Positions 45,234 through 52,918 of a stretch of 64,000 nucleotides of DNA are shown here, one piece after another. Both the position numbers and the translations under genes were made by a program. Numbering within the stretch: the stretch's first letter is position 1; each line of letters opens with the position of its first letter. Below the pieces are notes generated by a model. It saw only the letters and a list, made by a program, of their open reading frames with translations, did no database searches and was not told where the DNA came from. Origin of the DNA: an uncultured Caldilineales bacterium. GTDB taxonomy: Bacteria > Chloroflexota > Anaerolineae > JAAEKA01. The DNA is taken from the NCBI GenBank assembly GCA_937907455.1, contig CALESQ010000120.1, positions 47,324 to 111,323 on the forward strand, in the 5' to 3' direction.

Positions 45234-45716
45234 TTACTCGACAGAAACTATTTCAAATTCGAGTTCACCGCTGGGGGTGGCTACCAGCACATGGTCGCCG
45301 ATGCGCTTGCCCATCAACGCACGCCCCATGGGCGATTCGTTGGAGATACGGCCATTACTGGGGTTGGCCTCGGCCGAACCGACGATAAAGTAGGTTTCCT
45401 TGTCGTCGTAGCCCAGCTCGCGGATGGTCACCGAGCGACCCAGGTCTACCCGGTCAGCCGGGCTGGCGTGGTTTTGGATCATTACCGCGCGTTTCAGCCG
45501 CTGCTCCAGTTCCAGAATTCGCCCTTCCAGAAAAGCCTGTTGGTTTTTGGCTTCGTCGTAGCCGGCGTTTTCTGAGATGTCGCCGTCGGCTTTGGCTTCG
45601 CCGATGCGTTGCGCTACCTGTTCGCGGCCTTCGGTGCGCAGATAATCAAGCTCTTCGCGCAAGGCGCGCAAGCCTTCTTCAGTAATATAAATCGGTGGTT
45701 GTTTCCCGTTGCCCAT
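45234..45716 (-). CDS. greA: Transcription elongation factor GreA
   Basis: Rescues backtracked RNA polymerase by stimulating transcript cleavage. The 160-residue protein has the N-terminal coiled coil with its acidic tip DGDISENAGYDEAKNQQAFL and the C-terminal FKBP-like domain (SVTIRELGYDDKETYFIVGS, ISNESPMGRALMGKRIGDHV). Start MGNGKQPPIYITEEGLRALR at 45716. It is first gene of a greA-lysS unit. A 117-nt leader with two stable hairpins precedes it. Confidence 0.96.
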   Translation of the reverse strand: MGNGKQPPIYITEEGLRALREELDYLRTEGREQVAQRIGEAKADGDISENAGYDEAKNQQAFLEGRILELEQRLKRAVMIQNHASPADRVDLGRSVTIRELGYDDKETYFIVGSAEANPSNGRISNESPMGRALMGKRIGDHVLVATPSGELEFEIVSVE

Positions 45717-45761
45717 GACGCTGCTTAACGGCCTCTTTAAAACAAACTACAAACCAAGAAA

Positions 45762-45809
45762 CGGCTAGCAGGTGCTAGCCGAATAAAGCCCGGCTCTTGT
45801 GGAGCCGGG
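45762..45809 (-). promoter_or_regulatory. Two hairpins in the greA leader, first one terminator-like
   Basis: In transcript order: CCCGGCTC/GAGCCGGG (45809-45789) with a 5-nt loop followed by CTTTATT, then CGGCTAGCA/TGCTAGCCG (45781-45762) followed by TTTCTTGGTTTG. Both lie between the predicted promoter and the greA start, so they may act as attenuators or yield short leader RNAs. Confidence 0.6.
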
Positions 45810-45839
45810 TGAGTAAACACATATTCAACTCAGGGGCCT

Positions 45840-45868
45840 ATTATATGCGCGCTAAAACTCAAATGCAA
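45840..45868 (-). promoter_or_regulatory. Promoter of greA-lysS
   Basis: On the minus strand TATAAT (45845-45840) with TTGCAT (45868-45863) 17 bp upstream. Predicted start near 45833. Just beyond, 45895-45935 holds period-7 GTAAAAA/GTTAGCA/GTAACCA repeats. Confidence 0.55.
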
Positions 45869-45988
45869 ACTAGACAGACGCGGAAGCAGGGAACAGTAAA
45901 AAGTAAAAAGTTAGCAGTAACCAGTTCAGAATCGGCCACTTCCAACCGGCGGAAGGAGGAGTTTCGATCCTGTCACTGTCTCACCCCG

Positions 45989-46777
45989 TCACCGCGCCAC
46001 GGTTAATTCGCTGGGGTCACCGCTGCCGCATTGTCGGGAGTAAGCCCAAACCGCTGCGGCTACGCGCTTATCTACTGTTTCCTCGCCGGGGAACAGCACC
46101 GCCAATTGGCTGCGATAGGCCAAGATCGCCTCGATCTTGCGCGTCACCTGCGCGGCACTTAGCGGAATAGCTTCGATCTGCCATTGCACATCGTTTGGCA
46201 GCTGTACCAGCGTCTGGGCTAACGCGTCAGGCTGGCGCACAGCATAAGGGTAATCTACGTAGAAACGCACGCAGGCCCCGCGCTGATGCAGCCGCAGCGC
46301 GGCGCGCCGCGCCAGTTGATGATCCACATGATTGCCTACTGCCAGCGGCGCAATGATTTCGCAGCCGCGTGATGCCGTGGCTTGCGCCGTTACCCAGGCC
46401 ACAATCGCTTCAACGAGCGGCGCATCTTCGGCATCTGGCGGGCCAAACAGCGCGGCTTCGTCGGTCACCAGCCAGCGGCTGCCCGCAGCGTCGCGGCGAT
46501 AGATGCAGTCCAGCCACGGCCCCAGCACACTGCGTGCCTGCAAAATCGCCAGTGCTTCCGCTTCCTCAGCACGGCGTTGGCTGATGAGATCCTCATCGGC
46601 CAGCGGGCGGCCATGGATCTGCTGCGCAAAGGGTGACAGGTCGGTGTAATCAGGACGCGCGGCAAACAGGGTAAGCACCGCCGCGGCCCGGCCTTCATCA
46701 GCCAGCCGCGCCAACAGACCGCCGCACGACAGGGCCGCATCATCGTAATGAGGAGAGAGGATCAGCGTTTCAGCCAT
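45989..46777 (-). CDS. PIG-L family (LmbE-like) deacetylase
   Basis: A 262-residue zinc-dependent N-deacetylase fold. LILSPHYDDAALSCGGLLA holds the PHxDD metal motif, and GNHVDHQLARRAAL holds the HxxH third ligand. Family members deacetylate GlcNAc-type substrates, including thiol-cofactor intermediates and glycolipid precursors; the substrate here is unknown. Start 46777 (MAETLIL) gives the conserved N terminus; a longer frame from 46930 would pass through the promoter and the neighbouring gene. The promoter predicts an almost leaderless mRNA. Confidence 0.85.
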   Translation of the reverse strand: MAETLILSPHYDDAALSCGGLLARLADEGRAAAVLTLFAARPDYTDLSPFAQQIHGRPLADEDLISQRRAEEAEALAILQARSVLGPWLDCIYRRDAAGSRWLVTDEAALFGPPDAEDAPLVEAIVAWVTAQATASRGCEIIAPLAVGNHVDHQLARRAALRLHQRGACVRFYVDYPYAVRQPDALAQTLVQLPNDVQWQIEAIPLSAAQVTRKIEAILAYRSQLAVLFPGEETVDKRVAAAVWAYSRQCGSGDPSELTVAR

Positions 46778-46786
46778 AGTCGGGCC

Positions 46787-46815
46787 ATTATCGGAGATGG
46801 GGCGGCAATTGTCAA
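46787..46815 (-). promoter_or_regulatory. Promoter of the PIG-L gene, near-leaderless
   Basis: On the minus strand TTGACA (46815-46810), 17 bp, GATAAT (46792-46787). The predicted start near 46780 lies about 3 nt before the ATG at 46777, where no Shine-Dalgarno exists. Confidence 0.65.
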
Positions 46816-46827
46816 CCTGGCAGAGAC

Positions 46828-46855
46828 TTGACCAACGCGGGTAGGTGACGATAAT
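46828..46855 (+). promoter_or_regulatory. Promoter of the ParB-like/USP gene, near-leaderless
   Basis: TTGACC (46828-46833), 16 bp, GATAAT (46850-46855). The predicted start near 46862 is about 2 nt before the ATG at 46864, again without Shine-Dalgarno. Confidence 0.5.
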
Positions 46856-46863
46856 CAGAAGAT

Positions 46864-48522
46864 ATGAACGATGAATTGGCTCTAGCTGCGGCGGTACGCG
46901 ACTTTCGTGAGGCGCGCCGTCGTGCGGCACTCGACGACCTGAAGGCGCGGCTCACCGGCAAATCGGATGATTTGCTGTCCTACGAGGCTGTGCGCGATCT
47001 GCTGCAAGCAGAAGGCAGCATCAGCCGCGGGCTGCGTGAAATTCCCCTCCATGCTGTGGTAGGCAGTGTAGGGCGCTATCACGATTTTACCCGCTCGTTC
47101 TTGCCGCGCCGTGACAGTGACGTGGAGCGTTGGACTAAAGTCAAGTTGAAAGCGCTTTACCACGGCGGCATGGCCCCGATTGAAGTTTATCAGCTTGGCG
47201 ATGTCTATTTTGTGCTGGATGGCAACCATCGCGTATCGGTGGCCCGACAACTGGGCGCACAGACCATTCAGGCTTACGTGACCGAAATTCCCGTGCGTGT
47301 GCCCATCACGCCTGACATCAGTGCCGATGATCTGATCATCAAAGCGCGCTATGCCCGCTTTTTGATCCACACCGCGTTGGACGAAACCCGTCCGCAGGCT
47401 GATTTGTTGGTGACCGCGCCGGGCCAATATCGCAAGCTGGAGGAGCAGATTGAAGCCTATCGCCGGGTATGCAACGAGCGGCAGGCAGCCGAGGTGAGCA
47501 CGCACCAGGCAGCCACTGCCTGGTACGATGCTGTCTACGCGCCGGTGGCTGTGCTGATCCGGGAAAGCAACCTGCTTCAGGCTTTTTCCGGTCGCACCGA
47601 GGCCGACCTGTTTCTTTGGATCACCGACCGGCAGCAAGAGCTGCATCGGCAGCTAGGCTGGCAGGTCAACCCGCAGCGCGTGGTCAAAGAGCTGGCTCAG
47701 CGCCGCACGCCGGAAAGTGTCCCTGCCTCGCTCCCTGTTGCCGCACCGTTGCCGGTGCAAGAAGCGCTTTTTCCGGAAATTCTAGTGCCCATCAGCGGCA
47801 CTGGACACGGCTGGGCCGCCCTGGATCAGGCACTTCTTGTGGCCCAGCGCGAAGGCTCAGTGCTGCGTGGCTATCATGTAGTGCGTTCCTTCTCGCGTGA
47901 GGCTGCCACGCGCAGCGACACCGTGCGACGCACCTTCGACGAGCGTTGCCGCGCCGCGGGTGTATCCGGTCACCTGGTGATTGAACCGGGCGCGGTGACG
48001 CAATCCATCTGCCGCCGTGCCAGTTGGACCGATCTGGTGATCGCCAACCTGGCCTATCCACCGCAGTTGAGCTTTCAGGGGCGGCTGCGCTCTGGTTTCC
48101 GCACCCTGGTGCAGCGTTGCGACCGCCCCCTGCTGGCTGTGCCTGCTGTTTCTTCCCTCCGCCGTGCCCTGGTGGCCTTTGATGGCAGTCTGCGTGCCTG
48201 GGAGGCGCTGACGCTGGCGGCTTGTCTGGCTATGCGCTGGCAAATACCGCTGGCCGTGGTCACCGTGCTGGAGGAAACGCGCACCACCGCCGACACGCTG
48301 CCTCAGGCCGAAGACTACTTGAGCCGGTTCCCGCTGCAAGTCGCCTTTTGGCAACGCGCCGGTGCCGTTGCTGAGGTTATCTTGCAGGTAGCTGCCGAGG
48401 ACGATGCCGACCTGTTGATAATGGGTGGCTACGGCTATACGCCGATGTGGGAAGCCATGCTGGGCAGTACAGTGGATCGGCTGTTGCGCCAGTGTCGGCG
48501 TCCCATGCTGATCTGTCAGTAA
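46864..48522 (+). CDS. ParB-like nuclease-domain / tandem universal stress protein fusion
   Basis: A 552-residue cytoplasmic protein. Residues about 60-150 read as a ParB/Srx-like domain (LREIPLHAVVGSVGRYHDF, VYFVLDGNHRVSVARQLGAQ). The DGNHR motif corresponds to the nucleotide-binding GxHR of ParB and sulfiredoxin. A helical region follows. Two USP domains lie at about 305-425 and 430-552. The second keeps the ATP-binding pattern in LLIMGGYGYTPMWEAMLGST and ends RRPMLICQ; the first is degenerate. The fusion suggests a nucleotide-sensing regulator, but its role is unknown. It is transcribed divergently from the PIG-L gene. Confidence 0.75.
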   Translation: MNDELALAAAVRDFREARRRAALDDLKARLTGKSDDLLSYEAVRDLLQAEGSISRGLREIPLHAVVGSVGRYHDFTRSFLPRRDSDVERWTKVKLKALYHGGMAPIEVYQLGDVYFVLDGNHRVSVARQLGAQTIQAYVTEIPVRVPITPDISADDLIIKARYARFLIHTALDETRPQADLLVTAPGQYRKLEEQIEAYRRVCNERQAAEVSTHQAATAWYDAVYAPVAVLIRESNLLQAFSGRTEADLFLWITDRQQELHRQLGWQVNPQRVVKELAQRRTPESVPASLPVAAPLPVQEALFPEILVPISGTGHGWAALDQALLVAQREGSVLRGYHVVRSFSREAATRSDTVRRTFDERCRAAGVSGHLVIEPGAVTQSICRRASWTDLVIANLAYPPQLSFQGRLRSGFRTLVQRCDRPLLAVPAVSSLRRALVAFDGSLRAWEALTLAACLAMRWQIPLAVVTVLEETRTTADTLPQAEDYLSRFPLQVAFWQRAGAVAEVILQVAAEDDADLLIMGGYGYTPMWEAMLGSTVDRLLRQCRRPMLICQ

Positions 48523-48635
48523 CGAAGCGCGTCTGTTGTGACTTGCCAGGTCATCGGCTCCCGCTTCTGCTGCAATCTCTTCCTTGTTTGTGTTAAATTA
48601 CCCCTGCCCGGATGTCTGTTCAAAGGAGCTGCACG

Positions 48636-50054
48636 ATGAAATATTTCTTCCGCTGCCTTGTTCTGGTGGCTCTGTTGCTTTCGTCTGCCCTGTCTGCATT
48701 GCCGGCAGGAGCAGCCGATGAACCCCCCCAGCCTGCGGCGCCGCAGGCAACCATTTCGCTGCAACTGGTTGCCTCAGGTTTGGCGCGTCCGGTAGCGGTG
48801 ACTGCGCCAACTGGTGACCGCACCCGCTTGTTTATCACAGAAAAAACCGGTTATCTGCGCATTGTCACCATCTCTGGTGGGGTGTATACCCTGTTGCCAA
48901 CTCCTTTTCTGGACATTGATGCGCTGGTAGGCAGTAGTGGCAACGAGCAAGGATTGCTCAGCGTAGCGTTTCATCCCAACTATGTCGCCAACGGCTATTT
49001 CTACGTGAATTATACCAACAACACAGGGGCCACCGTGCTGGCGCGCTACCAGGTGAGCGCAGCCAATGCTAACCTGGCTGATCCTGCCAGCGCGCAGGTG
49101 CTGTTGACCATTGCCCAACCCTTTTCCAACCACAACGGCGGGCAATTGCAGTTTGGGCCGGACGGCTATTTGTACATTGGTATGGGAGATGGCGGCAGCA
49201 GCGGAGATCCGAGCGACCGTGCCCAGAACACGGGTGAACTGCTGGGCAAAATGCTGCGTCTTGATGTGGACAGCGGCTCACCCTACGGCATTCCTGCCAG
49301 CAACCCCTTTGTTGGGCCTGGCAACCCGCTGGATGAAATTTGGGCGCTGGGGGTGCGCAACCCGTGGCGTTTCAGCTTCGACCGCCTCACTGGTGATCTA
49401 TGGATTGGTGATGTGGGACAGGGCAATTGGGAAGAAATTGATTTGGAGCCTGCCGGCAGCGCCGGAGGGCGCAACTGGGGTTGGCGCTGCCTGGAGGGCA
49501 CGCATGTCTACGATACTTCCGGTAACTGCCCGGCCAACCTGGGCACGCTTGATGCTCCCATCTACGAATATTCTCATACCGAGGGCTGTTCCATCACCGG
49601 CGGCTATGTTTACCGCGGCTCAGTGAACAGCGCTTATTTTGGCGACTATCTGTTTGCCGATTATTGTGCCTCCAGCAATCTGCGCACCCTGCGCTACAAT
49701 GGGACGGCCTGGGTGCGCGCCGATCATGTTCTTAGTGCGCCGGGGGGACTGGCTATGAGCCGCCCTACCGCCTTTGGTGAAGATGCTCTGGGCAATATCT
49801 ACATGGTAGATGACAACAACATCGGCATCGGCAACAGCGGCGAGGTGTACCTGCTGCAACTGCGGCCTGCCGCCTGCATGGCCGGCAATTACGATCTGAA
49901 CGGCGATGGCGCGCACAATATCCACGATATTCAACTGGTGGCTGGTGACTGGCAGCGCGCCGACTTTGCGCCTGACTTTGATGTGAACTGCGATGGCCGC
50001 GTGGATATCCTGGATGTGCAGCTTGTGGCCACAGCTTGGGGCCTTACTTTGTAA
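48636..50054 (+). CDS. Secreted PQQ-dependent sugar dehydrogenase-like protein with dockerin
   Basis: A 472-residue exported protein: signal peptide (about 1-34, ending PAGAA) and a six-bladed Gdh/soluble glucose dehydrogenase propeller (about 50-405). The propeller shows GLLSVAFHPNYVANGYFYVN, NHNGGQLQFGPDGYLYIGMG with the catalytic His, and NPWRFSFDRLTGDLWIGDVG. A C-terminal type I dockerin-like pair of calcium loops follows (YDLNGDGAHNIHDIQLVA and DVNCDGRVDILDVQLVATAW). ATG 48636 follows AAAGGAG by 7 nt. It probably oxidises sugars or related substrates outside the cell and docks to a cohesin. Confidence 0.82.
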   Translation: MKYFFRCLVLVALLLSSALSALPAGAADEPPQPAAPQATISLQLVASGLARPVAVTAPTGDRTRLFITEKTGYLRIVTISGGVYTLLPTPFLDIDALVGSSGNEQGLLSVAFHPNYVANGYFYVNYTNNTGATVLARYQVSAANANLADPASAQVLLTIAQPFSNHNGGQLQFGPDGYLYIGMGDGGSSGDPSDRAQNTGELLGKMLRLDVDSGSPYGIPASNPFVGPGNPLDEIWALGVRNPWRFSFDRLTGDLWIGDVGQGNWEEIDLEPAGSAGGRNWGWRCLEGTHVYDTSGNCPANLGTLDAPIYEYSHTEGCSITGGYVYRGSVNSAYFGDYLFADYCASSNLRTLRYNGTAWVRADHVLSAPGGLAMSRPTAFGEDALGNIYMVDDNNIGIGNSGEVYLLQLRPAACMAGNYDLNGDGAHNIHDIQLVAGDWQRADFAPDFDVNCDGRVDILDVQLVATAWGLTL

Positions 50055-50077
50055 TAGCTTTCACAGCGTGGTATAAT
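50049..50077 (+). promoter_or_regulatory. Promoter of sucCD overlapping the previous stop codon
   Basis: TTGTAA (50049-50054, which includes the TAA stop of the dehydrogenase), 17 bp, TATAAT (50072-50077). The leader of about 85 nt contains the hairpin CAATGC/GCATTG (50092-50109). Confidence 0.65.
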
Positions 50078-50169
50078 TCTGCTCCGGCAGACAATGCAAC
50101 GGGGCATTGCCTGTTGTATTTTGCAGCTTTCCCGTCCTCAAGTGAGAGACCAAGCCACAGGAGGGCACT

Positions 50170-51300
50170 TTGAATCTCCACGAATATCAATCCAAGCGTG
50201 TCTTCGCTCAGTACGGCATTCCGATTCCGCGCGGCGAAGTAGCCAACAGCCCGGCAGAAGCGCGCGAGATCGCGGCGAAGCTGGGCGGCAAGGTGGTTGT
50301 CAAGTCGCAGGTGCTGGTCGGCGGCCGCGGTAAAGCCGGCGGCATCAAGCTGGCTGTTGATAAAGATGACGCCGAAGAAAAGGCCAAGGCCATCCTCGGC
50401 ATGACCATCAAAGGGCTGACTGTGACCAAAGTTTTGGTTGATGAAGCCGCGGATATCAAGGACGAAATCTACCTTGGCCTGGTGATTGACCGCGCCCAGC
50501 GCCGTGTGATCATGATGGGCTCCAGCGAAGGCGGCGTAGATATCGAAGAAGTTGCCGCCAACACCCCAGAAAAGATCATCAAAGTCGCTATTGACCCCTG
50601 CATCGGTTTTCGTTCTTATCAGGCCACTGATCTGGCTACGGCACTGGGCATTCCCAAGGACCTGTCGCGCAGCTTTGCGCAGATCGCTTCCGGTCTCTAC
50701 AACGCCTTTGTCGGCAGCGACGCTTCGCTGGCTGAGATCAACCCGCTGGTGGTAACCGGCGACGGCAAGCTGCTGGCTGTGGATGGCAAAATGTCGGTGG
50801 ATGACAATGCCCTGTACCGCCAAAAGGGGCTGTCCGATCTGCGCGATCCCTCTGAAGAAGACCCCTACGAGGTTGAGGCACGGCGCTTTGGCCTGAGCTA
50901 CGTCAAGCTCGACGGCACTATCGGTTGCATGGTTAACGGCGCAGGCTTGTCTATGGCTACCATGGACATGATCAAGCTCTACGGCGGCGAACCGGCCAAC
51001 TTCCTGGATATTGGTGGCGGTGCCACAGCCGAGCGCGTGGCCGCGGCTTTGCGCATCATTTTGTCTGACACCAACGTTACCGGCGTGTTGATCAACATCT
51101 TCGGCGGCATTACCCGCTGTGATGAAGTGGCGCGCGGCGTGGTGCAGGCTCTTGATGAGGTGGGCGTCACCGTGCCGATGGTGGTGCGCCTGGTGGGCAC
51201 CAACGAGGAAGAAGGCCGTGCCATTTTGGCTGATGCCAAGATGGAAACCGCCTCAACCCTGGCTGAAGCAGCCTCGAAGGCTGTCGCTGTGTCGCGGTAG
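50170..51300 (+). CDS. sucC: Succinyl-CoA ligase subunit beta
   Basis: Substrate-level phosphorylation step of the TCA cycle. The 376-residue ATP-grasp protein starts MNLHEYQSKRVFAQYGIPIP and contains VVKSQVLVGGRGKAGGIKLA, AEINPLVVTGDGKLLAVDGK with metal ligands, and FLDIGGGATAERVAAALRII, ending in a CoA-ligase domain. The start codon is TTG at 50170, supported by AGGAGG (50159-50164) with 5-nt spacing and the conserved N terminus. sucD follows after 10 nt. Confidence 0.96.
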   Translation: MNLHEYQSKRVFAQYGIPIPRGEVANSPAEAREIAAKLGGKVVVKSQVLVGGRGKAGGIKLAVDKDDAEEKAKAILGMTIKGLTVTKVLVDEAADIKDEIYLGLVIDRAQRRVIMMGSSEGGVDIEEVAANTPEKIIKVAIDPCIGFRSYQATDLATALGIPKDLSRSFAQIASGLYNAFVGSDASLAEINPLVVTGDGKLLAVDGKMSVDDNALYRQKGLSDLRDPSEEDPYEVEARRFGLSYVKLDGTIGCMVNGAGLSMATMDMIKLYGGEPANFLDIGGGATAERVAAALRIILSDTNVTGVLINIFGGITRCDEVARGVVQALDEVGVTVPMVVRLVGTNEEEGRAILADAKMETASTLAEAASKAVAVSR

Positions 51301-51310
51301 GAAGGCAACC

Positions 51311-52183
51311 ATGAGCATTTTGGTCAACAAAAACACGCGTTTGATCGTGCAGGGCATCACCGGCCGTGAGGGTATGTTCCACGCCGAGCAGATGATCGCC
51401 TATGGCACCAATGTAGTTGGCGGTGTCACCCCAGGCAAGGGCGGACAGTGGGCAGCCGGCGTGCCGGTTTTTGACAGCGTGCGTGACGCTGTTAGAGCTA
51501 CCGAAGCCAATACATCTATTATCTACGTCCCCGCGGCTTTTTCTGCCGACGCCATTCTGGAAGCCGTGGATGCCGGTATTAAACTGGTGATCTGCATCAC
51601 CGAGGGTGTGCCCACGCTGGACATGGTGAAGGTTCGCGCCTACGTGGATCAAACCGACGCCCGGCTGATTGGCCCTAACTGCCCCGGCCTGATTACTCCC
51701 GGCGAAGCCAAAGTGGGCATCATGCCCGGCCACATCCACATCCCCGGCAATGTCGGCGTGGTGAGCCGCAGCGGTACGCTCACCTACGAGGTAGTAGCTG
51801 CGCTCAGCGCGCGTGGCATCGGCCAGTCTACCGCAGTGGGCATTGGCGGCGACCCCATCATCGGATCCACCTTCGTGGATATTCTGGGCCTGTTCCAGGA
51901 TGACCCTGAAACCGAGCAGGTGGTGATGATTGGTGAAATCGGCGGCACCGACGAGGAAGATGCCGCGCGCTTCATCCGCGACTACATGAGCAAGCCCGTC
52001 ACTGGCTTCATTGCCGGGCAGACCGCACCGCCTGGGCGGCGCATGGGCCATGCTGGGGCTATCATCTCCGGCGGCAAGGGCACTGCGGCCGAGAAGGTGG
52101 CTGCGTTGGAGGCTGTGGGCGTGCGCATGGCTAAGCAGCCTACCGACATCGCCGAGCTGGTTGCTGCCAACATTGGTCGCTAG
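51311..52183 (+). CDS. sucD: Succinyl-CoA ligase subunit alpha
   Basis: CoA-binding and phosphohistidine subunit partnering SucC. The 290-residue protein has LIVQGITGREGMFHAEQMIA, GGVTPGKGGQ, GPNCPGLITPGEAKVGIMPG, SRSGTLTYEVVAAL and MGHAGAIISGGKGTA, whose His is the phosphorylated residue (about residue 245). It ends before a perfect terminator hairpin. Confidence 0.96.
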   Translation: MSILVNKNTRLIVQGITGREGMFHAEQMIAYGTNVVGGVTPGKGGQWAAGVPVFDSVRDAVRATEANTSIIYVPAAFSADAILEAVDAGIKLVICITEGVPTLDMVKVRAYVDQTDARLIGPNCPGLITPGEAKVGIMPGHIHIPGNVGVVSRSGTLTYEVVAALSARGIGQSTAVGIGGDPIIGSTFVDILGLFQDDPETEQVVMIGEIGGTDEEDAARFIRDYMSKPVTGFIAGQTAPPGRRMGHAGAIISGGKGTAAEKVAALEAVGVRMAKQPTDIAELVAANIGR

Positions 52184-52238
52184 GCTGACGTTTTGCGGTC
52201 AGTGAGGCTTCAGCCCGTTCCAAACGTAAATTTTCGAT

Positions 52239-52267
52239 TTGACAATTACCTGCAAAAAGCGTATGCT
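52239..52267 (+). promoter_or_regulatory. Possible promoter reading into the 37-bp repeat array
   Basis: TTGACA (52239-52244), 17 bp, TATGCT (52262-52267). The -10 lies inside the sucCD terminator stem; a start near 52274 would transcribe the repeat array. The -10 is only a partial match and could be coincidental. Confidence 0.35.
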
Positions 52268-52284
52268 CCATACGCTTTTTGTTT
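52253..52284 (+). terminator. Terminator of sucCD
   Basis: AAAAAGCGTATG (52254-52265) and CATACGCTTTTT (52269-52280) form a perfect 12-bp stem with a CTC loop, followed by GTTTT. It lies 70 nt after the sucD stop. Confidence 0.9.
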
Positions 52285-52310
52285 TGTAAAAGGGTTTACG
52301 CAGCCAAACC

Positions 52311-52691
52311 AGGTGCTTGCGGACTCGGTCTGGAGACCGGCCGCAGCAGCACCGAGCCAGGTGCTTACGGACTCGGTCAGGAGACCGGCCGCAGCAGGTG
52401 CTTGCGGACTCGGTCTGGAGGCCGGCCGCAGCAGGTGCTTGCGGACTCGGTCTGGAGACCGGCCGCAGCAGGTGCTTGCGGACTCGGTCAGGAGACCGGC
52501 CGCAGCAGGTGCTTGCGGACTCGGTCAGGAGACCGGCCGCAGCAGGTGCTTGCGGACTCGGTCAGGAGACCGGCCGCAGCAGGTGCTTGCGGACTCGGTC
52601 TGGAGGCCGGCCGCAGCAGGTGCTTGCGGACTCGGTCAGGAGACCGGCCGCAGCAGATGTGAAAACCGGCCCAGCAGCACCGAACCAGGTG
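52311..52691. repeat. Nine 37-bp tandem repeats, each a GGA-loop hairpin
   Basis: Units start at 52311, 52359, 52396, 52433, 52470, 52507, 52544, 52581 and 52618; only the first is followed by an 11-bp insert. Each unit contains GCGG...CGGTC-(A/T)GGA-GACCG-GCCGC, so the plus-strand RNA folds with inner stem CGGTC/GACCG, outer stem GCGG/CCGC and a loop containing GGA. The variants GACC/GGCC keep pairing through G-U. Similar AGCACCGA(G/A)CCAGGTG segments, themselves a small hairpin, occur after the first unit and at the end. There are no spacers, so it is not CRISPR. Because 37 is not a multiple of three, the long open frames through it are not protein-like. Confidence 0.9.
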
Positions 52692-52711
52692 TTTACCATC
52701 TATCAATCCCC

Positions 52712-52918
52712 ATGTCCTTGCCCGATTTAGCACCCTATGCTGGCTGCTGGGTAGCCCTCGTGGCCGGTCAGGTAGCAGGAGTAGGCCAAAGCGCCGAAGC
52801 TGCCCGTCTGGCTGCTCATCACAGCCGCCCACGCGAGCGCATCGAAGCCATTTTTCTGGTTACAATACAAACCCATGACTCTTCCGGTTACATTGAATCT
52901 GGCTCTGCTGAAAGATGA
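52712..52918 (+). CDS. DUF5678-like small protein
   Basis: A 68-residue protein starting MSLPDLAPYAGCWVALVAGQ and continuing VAGVGQSAEAARLAAHHSRP. It matches, from memory, the small domain with consensus PYxGxWVAL...VVAxGxTxxEAxxxA...RPKE now called DUF5678; function unknown. Its 3' end overlaps the start of the nucleotidyltransferase gene by 44 nt in another frame, so the last 20 residues may be poorly conserved. No Shine-Dalgarno is evident. The start is placed after the repeat array. Confidence 0.65.
   Translation: MSLPDLAPYAGCWVALVAGQVAGVGQSAEAARLAAHHSRPRERIEAIFLVTIQTHDSSGYIESGSAER

Noticed and set aside
45797..46006. 69-codon plus-strand frame between greA and the PIG-L gene
   Set aside because: Lys/Ser/Thr-rich translation of the greA promoter region and period-7 repeats, without RBS.
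52311..52691. CRISPR array
   Set aside because: Units are directly adjacent with no unique spacers, and no cas genes are present.
52193..52918. A 241-codon open frame and two others running through the 37-bp repeats
   Set aside because: The repeat length is not a multiple of three, so all frames stay open and give the same shuffled peptide. Only the DUF5678-like end of one frame (from 52712) looks like a protein.
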